Source of the DNA: an uncultured Oscillospiraceae bacterium
GTDB lineage: Bacteria > Bacillota > Clostridia > Oscillospirales > Oscillospiraceae
NCBI GenBank assembly: GCA_934659415.1
Contig: CAKUHW010000074.1
Span: 1-5,856 of the forward strand
DNA: 5,856 nucleotides
Reading direction: 5' to 3'
The notes under the pieces were generated by a model that worked only from the letters and a program-made list of their open reading frames with translations, had not been told where the DNA came from and searched no databases. A program made the position numbers and the translations under genes. This document shows, piece after piece, positions 1 to 4,524 of this stretch (its first letter is position 1; the number at the start of each line of letters is the position of its first letter).

Positions 1-651
1 GCCGGGCACGTTGGCCGGCAGGTAGTACAGGCGGATGTCCGTGCGGAAGCTCAGGGGGATGCACCACTCCCCGTCGATCTGCTTGGGGCTGGTGTCCGCC
101 CAGACCCGGGCGGCGTCGTAGGAGTCGGTGTGGGGCAGGGTGACTCCGCCGTCAAAATCCGCAGCGGAGAAGCCGAAGGCGCCGAAGACCTCCTCCGCCT
201 CGGCGGCTGTGATGTAGTAGCGGGCGCTGCCGGTGTAGCTGCTCCACAGTTTGGAGGTGTTGGTGGTGTAGAAGGTGGCCGCCAGGGTCCACCTGCCGTT
301 CACCGCCGCGTAGCAGGACACCGTGGCGACGGCGGCGGCCCGGTCGTCCCCGCCGGAAAGGGCCGTTTCCCCATCGGCGGGGTCGTCAGAGACGTCTGCC
401 CCGCCGTCCGCTCCGGCGGGCGGGCTGTCCGGGTCCCCGGTACCGGCGTCCTCCGCCGGGTCCCCCGGCGCTTCGGCGGAGGCGCTCCCGTCCTCCTCCG
501 GCTGGACAGAGGGTGCGGGCTCGGGGGCGTCGGCGGCCCGGGCGGCGCTGAGGGCCGTCCAGGGGAGCAGGGCCGCCAGCAGGACCAGCACGGTCAGCAG
601 CGCGGCCAGACGCATATGAAGTTTTGGCGCGCGGTGCAGGTTGCTTCTCAT
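1..651 (-). CDS. Secreted, probably surface-exposed protein, N-terminal 217 residues (3' end outside window)
   Basis: Reading leftwards from ATG at 651, the frame is open for 217 codons to the window edge. Residues 1-39 form a signal peptide: a basic start (R7, K10, R14), a hydrophobic core at about 15-34 and a likely AxA cleavage site after A39 (A37-R38-A39). Residues 40-106 are a low-complexity linker rich in Ala, Pro, Gly, Asp and Glu, strongly acidic and without lysine. From about 107 a folded domain begins, with a Cys at 113 and many aromatic residues (CYAAVNGRWTLAATFY and later EWCIPLSF, RLYYLPANV). I do not recognise this domain with certainty; it resembles beta-rich modules of large clostridial surface proteins. 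Whether an LPXTG or other wall anchor follows cannot be seen. The ribosome binding site is weak (AGAGGG about 13 nt before ATG); an in-frame ATG at codon 13 would cut the basic n-region. The c-di-GMP riboswitch upstream fits an adhesin or matrix role, which is inference. Confidence 0.85.
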   Translation of the reverse strand, partial: MRSNLHRAPKLHMRLAALLTVLVLLAALLPWTALSAARAADAPEPAPSVQPEEDGSASAEAPGDPAEDAGTGDPDSPPAGADGGADVSDDPADGETALSGGDDRAAAVATVSCYAAVNGRWTLAATFYTTNTSKLWSSYTGSARYYITAAEAEEVFGAFGFSAADFDGGVTLPHTDSYDAARVWADTSPKQIDGEWCIPLSFRTDIRLYYLPANVPG

Positions 652-731
652 GGCAGCACTCAGTCCCTCTTGTCGGTCAGACGCTCATTTTTCTTCCGCT
701 TCTTTGCGGCGGTACGCAGGATGCAATGCTG

Positions 732-778
732 AAAAAATAAAAACTGACCGCAATTCTCCCTCAAGAAATGCGGTCAGT
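732..778 (-). terminator. Intrinsic terminator in the leader, expression platform of the riboswitch
   Basis: On the minus strand, ACTGACCGCA (778-769) pairs perfectly with TGCGGTCAGT (752-743), and an inner 4-bp TTCT/AGAA helix closes a six-base loop. The stem is followed directly by TTTTTATTTTTT (743-732). This is a textbook Rho-independent terminator lying 81 nt before the start codon of the minus-strand gene, so it acts inside the leader of that gene. Its 5' arm overlaps the 3' end of the c-di-GMP aptamer, so the two folds should exclude each other. Confidence 0.92.
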
Positions 779-850
779 CGATCATACGGACGGCGTCCGG
801 TTAGACACTTAACTTTGCGTCCCCGTCTTTCGGCGGGTTTGCCAAAATAC
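770..850 (-). promoter_or_regulatory. c-di-GMP-I (GEMM-I) riboswitch aptamer
   Basis: The minus strand carries the GEMM-I landmarks in order: GGCAAACC (843-836), a hairpin capped by a GAAA tetraloop with CCCG/CGGG arms, then GGGACGCAAAG. These are followed by GTCTAA, a variable hairpin CGGAC-GCC-GTCCG, TATGAT and a tail containing TGACCG. From the GCAAAG block to the CTAA block the spacing equals that of the Vibrio Vc2 aptamer as I remember it. The G matching the ligand-reading G20 of Vc2 is present, which favours c-di-GMP over cGAMP (GEMM-Ib has A there). Departures: the helix next to GGC is weak (G-U and U-U), the tail is about 3 nt shorter than usual, and I see no clear P1 helix. c-di-GMP-I riboswitches commonly control motility, adhesion and surface genes. 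Confidence 0.88.
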
Positions 851-861
851 AGTGTTCAGTT

Positions 862-924
862 GTGGGCGCACCGGCGGAAGTTCACCCTCCAAAGCGGTAT
901 GTTTTAGGGGCCTCTCCCCAGCGC
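862..924 (-). other. 5' leader segment with two hairpins ahead of the aptamer
   Basis: Between the predicted transcription start and the aptamer, the minus-strand leader can form two small hairpins. GGGG/CCCC (919-916 with 910-907) encloses a 5-base loop. A two-part hairpin follows, with outer ACCG/CGGT (898-895 with 873-870) and inner GGAGG/CTTCC (890-886 with 880-876, one G-U). They match no family I know, and may only insulate or stabilise the RNA. Confidence 0.4.
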
Positions 925-930
925 GAGTGC

Positions 931-959
931 AGTATAACACGCATCGTTCTTGTTTGCAA
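931..959 (-). promoter_or_regulatory. Sigma-A promoter of the c-di-GMP riboswitch and surface protein gene
   Basis: On the minus strand TTGCAA (959-954) and TATACT (936-931) are 17 bp apart, and the -10 box is preceded by TGT, giving an extended -10. The predicted start is near 924, which places the whole aptamer and terminator inside the transcript and makes a leader of about 274 nt. Upstream of the -35 box lies an A/T-rich stretch (about 961-1005) that could act as an UP element. Confidence 0.8.
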
Positions 960-1021
960 GAGCTTTTTTCAAAAATTTTGCATAGATTTTTCTTATCATC
1001 TTTGATCCCGCCGCCGCGTGA
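960..1021. other. AT-rich divider between divergent promoters
   Basis: This 62-bp stretch separates the -35 boxes of the two divergent promoters. It is rich in A and T runs (for example CTTTTTTCAAAAATTTTGC), unlike the GC-rich surroundings. It could serve as UP elements for both promoters or bind a regulator shared by both. I see no gene in it and no clear operator palindrome. Confidence 0.5.
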
Positions 1022-1050
1022 TTGACATTTTTCGGGGCCGCAGATACAAT
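1022..1050 (+). promoter_or_regulatory. Sigma-A promoter of the binding protein-kinase operon
   Basis: A perfect TTGACA (1022-1027) is followed after 17 bp by TACAAT (1045-1050), five of six matches to the -10 consensus. Transcription would start near 1057, leaving an untranslated leader of about 300 nt before the ATG at 1359. No other plus-strand promoter of similar quality was seen nearer to the gene. Confidence 0.75.
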
Positions 1051-1107
1051 GATGGAGCAGGAGCGGGGGCCTTGAACGTCCTTGCGCATTTTCGGCCTGG
1101 AAGGCGG

Positions 1108-1207
1108 CTGAGGGATCGTTGCCATGTCCCGCCCGCCTTTGCCCTGGCAACAATCCCCCCAGCCGCCGCAAAGGGCGCGGCGGCGTCCCCCCTTTACACA
1201 AGGGGGG
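1108..1207 (-). repeat. Mosaic inverted-repeat element, copy A, in the operon leader
   Basis: Three hairpins stand in a row. GGGATCGTTGCCA (1112-1124) pairs with TGGCAACAATCCC (1145-1157) with one mismatch. GCCGCCG (1162-1168) pairs with CGGCGGC (1178-1184). CCCCCCTT (1187-1194) pairs with AAGGGGGG (1200-1207) around a 5-base loop. Read on the minus strand, the order is a CCTTGTGTAAAGG hairpin, a GC hairpin, then a GGGGGATTGTTGCC box, the same order as copy B on the plus strand. There is no coding potential I would trust. It resembles short dispersed intergenic repeats of GC-rich gut Clostridia, an impression from memory rather than a search. Confidence 0.6.
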
Positions 1208-1269
1208 CATGGGTCCGGCGGAGCCCTTCAGCCCCTGCATAGGCCACAGAATTTCGCCAAGCCCTTAAG

Positions 1270-1318
1270 CTCCCTTGTGCAAAGAGAGCTGGCGCGAAGC
1301 GCCTGAGGGATTGTCGTT
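1270..1318 (+). repeat. Mosaic inverted-repeat element, copy B, opposite orientation to copy A
   Basis: CTCCCTT (1270-1276) pairs with AAGAGAG (1282-1288) with one mismatch around GTGCA. GGCGC (1291-1295) pairs with GCGCC (1299-1303) around GAA. The box CTGAGGGATTGTCGTT (1303-1318) follows and matches CTGAGGGATCGTTGCC at 1108-1123 in 12 of 16 positions. The module order is that of copy A read on the other strand, so the copies face each other across 1208-1269, a stretch in which I see nothing else. The element ends 25 nt before the ribosome binding site of the next gene and lies in its leader. Confidence 0.6.
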
Positions 1319-1343
1319 CCCCGTCAGGACCATGTCTGCCCGT

Positions 1344-1350
1344 AAAGGAG
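1344..1350 (+). promoter_or_regulatory. Ribosome binding site fixing the start at 1359
   Basis: AAAGGAG lies 8 nt before ATG at 1359. This decides between that start and earlier in-frame codons such as ATG at 1332, which has no properly spaced site. The later start also puts a basic n-region and lipoprotein signal at the very N terminus. Confidence 0.85.
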
Positions 1351-1358
1351 TATTTTAT

Positions 1359-2150
1359 ATGAATGTGAGCAGAAAAAAACGACTTCTTGCCCTGTTGTGT
1401 CTGCTGCTCCTGTCCGCGGCGGGCTGCCGCGGGACGGCGGAGGAGCCCGCGCAGCCGCTGCCCCGGCTGGTGATCGGCAGCGACGCCTTTTCCCCCTATT
1501 TTTATCTGGATGAGGACGGGAACTACGCCGGGGTGGACGCGGAACTGGCCCGGGAGGCCTGCCGCCGCCTGGGGTACGAGCCGGAGTTTCGCCTTCTGGT
1601 GTGGGACCGCAAGGACGAGGCCCTGGCCGATGGGACGGTGGACTGCCTGTGGGGCAGCTTCTCCATGAACGGCCGGGAGGAGGACTACACCTGGGCCGGA
1701 CCCTATCTGCAAAGCCGCCAGATGGTGGCCGTGCAGGCGGAGAGCGAGGCGCAGACGCTGGCCGATCTGGCGGGACTGCGCGTGGCGGTGCAGGCCACAG
1801 GCAAGGCGGAGGAGCTGCTGTGCGCAGAGGACCGGACGGGCCTCCCTGCGGCGGGGGCAGTGTACTGCTTTTCCACCATGGACGAGGTGTGGGCCGCCCT
1901 GCGGGGGGGCTATGCCGACGCCGCGGCGGGGCATGAGTCCGCCCTGCGCAGCCGTCTGAGCGCGGACCCGGACCGCTACCGGCTGCTGGCCGAGCCTCTG
2001 CTGCTGTCCGACCTGGGGGTGGCTTTTGAAAAAGGGACCCACACGGAGCTGGCCCGGGCCCTGACGGAGGTGCTGGCGGAGATGCAGGCCGACGGGACCG
2101 TCCGCGCCGCGGCACAGGCCTACGGTCTGGACGGGGAGGGCGAGCAATGA
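1359..2150 (+). CDS. Family 3 solute-binding lipoprotein, probable sensor partner of the downstream kinase
   Basis: This 263-residue lipoprotein should bind a small solute outside the membrane. Residues 1-23 are a lipoprotein signal: MNVSRKKR, a leucine-rich core, then AAGC with C23 as the lipidated residue (the -3 position is Ala rather than Leu). From about 36 the family 3 (SBP_bac_3) fold follows: LVIGSDAFSPYFYLDEDG, GVDAELAREACRRLGYEPEF, then DGTVDCLWGSFSMNGREEDY with R106, which in this family commonly contacts an amino-acid carboxylate, and WAGPYL. LADLAGLRVAVQATGKAEELL starts the second lobe. The length is normal for the family. The stop overlaps the kinase start by 4 nt (ATGA), so the two are probably translationally coupled. 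No permease or ATPase gene is adjacent, and family 3 domains are known as sensor modules of BvgS/EvgS-type kinases, so a sensory role is inferred. The ligand is unknown; an amino acid is the best guess. Confidence 0.9.
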   Translation: MNVSRKKRLLALLCLLLLSAAGCRGTAEEPAQPLPRLVIGSDAFSPYFYLDEDGNYAGVDAELAREACRRLGYEPEFRLLVWDRKDEALADGTVDCLWGSFSMNGREEDYTWAGPYLQSRQMVAVQAESEAQTLADLAGLRVAVQATGKAEELLCAEDRTGLPAAGAVYCFSTMDEVWAALRGGYADAAAGHESALRSRLSADPDRYRLLAEPLLLSDLGVAFEKGTHTELARALTEVLAEMQADGTVRAAAQAYGLDGEGEQ

Positions 2151-4306
2151 AGCGAAGCCGGGAATTCAGGCATGTCTCCCCCCTCGGGGAGCTGCTGTGG
2201 CTGCCGCTGCTGCTGGGGACGGTGATCGTGCTGGTGCTTTTCTGGGCCATCACCCTGCGGGACACGGCCCAGGCGGGCCGGGAGGCGGACGAGATCCTCA
2301 CCAGCGTGCGCGCCTATGTGCTGCGCTATGACAACAGCATGGTGGACAGCAAGACCAAAAGCCTTGTCCGCCTGCTGGACAAGGCCAACGAGCTCAGCCG
2401 CTGCCTGGCGCTGCACGATCTGGACAGCCGGGAGAAACTGGACAAATACGCCCGGGAGCAGCGTCTCACCGGCGCGGCGGTGCTGGACGAGCACATGGAC
2501 CTTCTGCTGGACACCAGCGAGGAGGCGGAGGTGCAGGTCCTGTTCCGGGAGATCGTCTCCAGTGAGGTGGTGCGCAGCATCGCGGCCCACCCCAGAAAGT
2601 CCTACATGGCCCGGCTGGAGCTGGACGGGCAGGTGTACGACTTTGCCGCCGTCAGCCGCCGGGACGATCCGGGAGTGGTGGTGGCCTATATGCGCCGCAC
2701 CACCGTGGTCACAGACGAGACCCTGTCCCTGGGCTCCCTGTTTGAGGACCTGGCCTTTACCATGGACGCCACCGTGGCGGTGGCAAACGACGGTGTGGTG
2801 CTGGCCACCAACAGTGAGCAGGTGAAGGGTCTGAGCAATCAGGCGTGTATGGACTGGATCACCGGCGGTGCGCTGACACCAGACCGCAGCGGACTGATCC
2901 GCGCCCGGGGCCTGAACGGCAGCTGGTACGGGAAGGCGGGCCAGGCCGGGAGCTATCGGCTGTACGTGTTCTTTCCCGCCCGGGCGGTGTTCACCACCCG
3001 GCGGCTGCTGATGGGGTATGTGCTGGCGGGCTACGGCCTGGTGTGGCTGGCCTATGCGGCCCTGCGCCAGCGCACCGTGCGGCGCAACCTGCACCTCGCC
3101 CGGGAGCAGCAGGCGCGCCTGCGCCGCGCCGCCGAGGAGGCGGAGCGGGCCAACGCCGTGAAGACAGACTTCCTGCGCCGCATCAGCCACGACGTGCGCA
3201 CCCCCATCAACGGCATCCGGGGCATGGTGGAGATCAGCCGCGCCTGCCCGGGGGATGAGGCGCGGCAGGAGGAGTGCCGGGAGAAGATCCTGGCCGCCTC
3301 CGGCTACCTGCTGGAGCTGGTGAACAGCCTGCTGGACATGGGTGCCCTGGAGTCGGGCACCGTCCGGCTGGAGGAGCGGCCCTTCGACCTTACGGAGCTG
3401 CTGCATCAGGTGGGCGCCCTGGCGGAGCTCCAGGCGAAGGAGGCGGGGGTGGAGTACCGGACAAGCCCCGCCGCCGTCACCCACACTGCTCTGATCGGCA
3501 GTCCCCTGCACCTGCGCCAGATCCTGCAGAACATCGCCGGCAACGCCGTCCGCTACAACCGGGCGGGGGGCCTGGTGGAGGTGTCCGTCCGGGAGACGGC
3601 GTGGGACGGGGAGCGGGCGGAGTTTGAATTTGTCTGCGCCGACACCGGCATGGGCATGAGCGAGGAGTTCCAGGGCCGGGCCTTCGAGCCCTTCGCTCAG
3701 GAAAATGCCTCCCCCCGCACGGAATATCCCGGGGTTGGGCTGGGACTGGCCATCACCCGGGAGCTGGCCGGGCAGATGGGCGGCAGCGTCCGCTTCGTCA
3801 GCCGCAGAGGGGAGGGCACCACCTTTACCGTGCGTCTGCCCTTCCGCATCGACCCCGGCGGCCCCCGCCCGGCCCCGCCGGAGCCCGCCCTGCCCGCCTC
3901 TGCCGCGCCCCTTCGCGGGCGCACCGTGCTGGCGGCGGAGGACAACGAGCTGAATCTGGAGATCGCCCAGTTCCTGCTGGAGAGCCGGGGCGCCCGGGTG
4001 CTCTGCGCCCGGGACGGGCAGGAGGCCGCGGACCGCTTTGCCGCCTCCGCCCCCGGAGAGGTGGACGCCATCCTTATGGATCTGATGATGCCCCGCCTGG
4101 GCGGGCTGGAGGCCGCCCGCCTCATCCGCACCATGGACCGGCCGGACGCCGGGACGGTGCCCATTCTGGCCATGACCGCCGACGCCTTTGCCGAGGACCG
4201 GGCGCGCAGCCTGGCCGCCGGCATGAACGGCCACCTGGTGAAGCCTCTGGACGGCGACGACCTGGTTCGGGCGCTGCTGGAGGCGTGGGAGCGGCAAAAA
4301 GCCTGA
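2147..4306 (+). CDS. Membrane-bound hybrid sensor histidine kinase with C-terminal receiver domain
   Basis: This 719-residue kinase has a transmembrane helix at about 16-37, an extracytoplasmic sensor region of about 245 residues (38-284, possibly a double Cache fold), a second helix at about 287-306 and a coiled-coil linker to about 340. The HisKA domain carries phospho-acceptor H348 in FLRRISHDVRTPINGI. The ATPase domain shows the N box (N462, N466), G1 box DTGMGM (D499-M504), F box FEPF (513-516) and G2 box GVGLGLAI (from 529). A Pro/Ala linker (about 565-590) leads to a complete receiver domain: E598/D599 acidic pair, phospho-acceptor D645 in ILMDLMMP, T677 and K699. All key residues are intact. 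No HPt or DNA-binding domain follows, so phosphate must pass to a partner elsewhere, or the receiver tunes the kinase. GGGGAGGG 6 nt before ATG is a good ribosome binding site. The overlapping binding protein probably presents ligand to the sensor region. Confidence 0.95.
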   Translation: MKRSREFRHVSPLGELLWLPLLLGTVIVLVLFWAITLRDTAQAGREADEILTSVRAYVLRYDNSMVDSKTKSLVRLLDKANELSRCLALHDLDSREKLDKYAREQRLTGAAVLDEHMDLLLDTSEEAEVQVLFREIVSSEVVRSIAAHPRKSYMARLELDGQVYDFAAVSRRDDPGVVVAYMRRTTVVTDETLSLGSLFEDLAFTMDATVAVANDGVVLATNSEQVKGLSNQACMDWITGGALTPDRSGLIRARGLNGSWYGKAGQAGSYRLYVFFPARAVFTTRRLLMGYVLAGYGLVWLAYAALRQRTVRRNLHLAREQQARLRRAAEEAERANAVKTDFLRRISHDVRTPINGIRGMVEISRACPGDEARQEECREKILAASGYLLELVNSLLDMGALESGTVRLEERPFDLTELLHQVGALAELQAKEAGVEYRTSPAAVTHTALIGSPLHLRQILQNIAGNAVRYNRAGGLVEVSVRETAWDGERAEFEFVCADTGMGMSEEFQGRAFEPFAQENASPRTEYPGVGLGLAITRELAGQMGGSVRFVSRRGEGTTFTVRLPFRIDPGGPRPAPPEPALPASAAPLRGRTVLAAEDNELNLEIAQFLLESRGARVLCARDGQEAADRFAASAPGEVDAILMDLMMPRLGGLEAARLIRTMDRPDAGTVPILAMTADAFAEDRARSLAAGMNGHLVKPLDGDDLVRALLEAWERQKA

Positions 4307-4315
4307 GGGCTTTTT
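4296..4315 (+). terminator. Operon terminator overlapping the kinase stop codon
   Basis: AAAAAGCC (4296-4303) pairs with GGCTTTTT (4308-4315) around the tetraloop TGAG, and the stop codon TGA (4304-4306) is part of that loop. The T run completes the intrinsic terminator signature. An alternative fold pairs GCCTGA (4301-4306) with TCAGGC (4315-4320). Its A and T runs would let it work in both directions. Confidence 0.75.
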
Positions 4316-4319
4316 CAGG

Positions 4320-4351
4320 CCGGCAAAAAACTTAAGGACGCTTTTTGCCGG
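4320..4351. terminator. Second hairpin, possible back-up terminator
   Basis: CCGGCAAAAA (4320-4329) pairs perfectly over 10 bp with TTTTTGCCGG (4342-4351) around a 12-base loop. The T run lies inside the stem and no further T tract follows, so it is less typical than the first hairpin. It may act as a tandem terminator or stabilise the 3' end of the operon mRNA. Confidence 0.5.
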
Positions 4352-4433
4352 GCGGGACTCTGACACTCGCACAAGGCGGGGATGGGGGATGCGCCGGGCC
4401 CGGGTGAAAATCCACAAAAATCAGAAAAACCGC

Positions 4434-4459
4434 AAATGCCGCTTCCCTTCCGGGCATTT
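4434..4459 (+). other. Inverted repeat over the -35 area of the cotransporter promoter
   Basis: AAATGCC (4434-4440) and GGCATTT (4453-4459) are a perfect 7-bp inverted repeat separated by 12 bases. It ends 5 bp before the -10 box at 4465, so it covers where the -35 box should be. It could be an operator or a weak terminator stem followed by a short T run. No Pho-box-like direct repeats were recognised. Confidence 0.35.
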
Positions 4460-4461
4460 TC

Positions 4462-4470
4462 TGCTATACT
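4462..4470 (+). promoter_or_regulatory. Extended -10 promoter of the Na+/phosphate cotransporter gene
   Basis: TGCTATACT (4462-4470) is an extended -10 element with five of six matches in TATACT. No good -35 box lies 16-18 bp upstream (TTCCCT at 4443-4448 is the nearest), which suits an extended -10 or activator-dependent promoter. The start would be near 4477, about 48 nt before the GTG start codon. Confidence 0.6.
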
Positions 4471-4510
4471 GTAGGTCGAATATGTGTGCAGAGAACGCAG
4501 CGAAAGGGTG

Positions 4511-4517
4511 AAAAGGG
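4511..4517 (+). promoter_or_regulatory. Ribosome binding site selecting the GTG start at 4525
   Basis: AAAAGGG ends 7 nt before GTG at 4525. An alternative in-frame TTG at 4519 would use AAAGGG at 4503-4508 with 10 nt spacing. The only ATG nearby (4523) is in another frame that soon stops at a TAG, so it is not the start. Confidence 0.65.
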
Positions 4518-4524
4518 TTTGGAT

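Noticed and set aside
130..732. Plus-strand open frame of 200 residues at the left end
   Set aside because: It lies opposite the signal-peptide gene on the minus strand, shows no domain or ribosome binding site, and ends across the terminator region.
770..850. cGAMP-specific GEMM-Ib or c-di-GMP-II riboswitch
   Set aside because: The base matching position 20 of Vc2 is G, not the A of GEMM-Ib, and the GGCAAACC/GCAAAG landmarks belong to class I, not to the class II pseudoknot fold.
809..1240. Minus-strand open frames across the intergenic region
   Set aside because: They run through both promoters and repeat copy A, start without ribosome binding sites and overlap the riboswitch leader.
1108..1318. 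CRISPR array or insertion sequence
   Set aside because: The repeats are inverted hairpins without regular spacers, and no transposase or Cas gene is present.
1275..1358. N-terminal extension of the solute-binding lipoprotein
   Set aside because: These in-frame codons come from repeat copy B and the leader. The AAAGGAG site and the lipoprotein signal both support the start at 1359.
2120..4417. Very long open frame on the minus strand opposite the kinase gene
   Set aside because: It is a shadow of GC-rich codons on the plus strand. Its product is a Gln/His/Gly/Ala-rich string without any recognisable domain, while the plus strand encodes a complete kinase.
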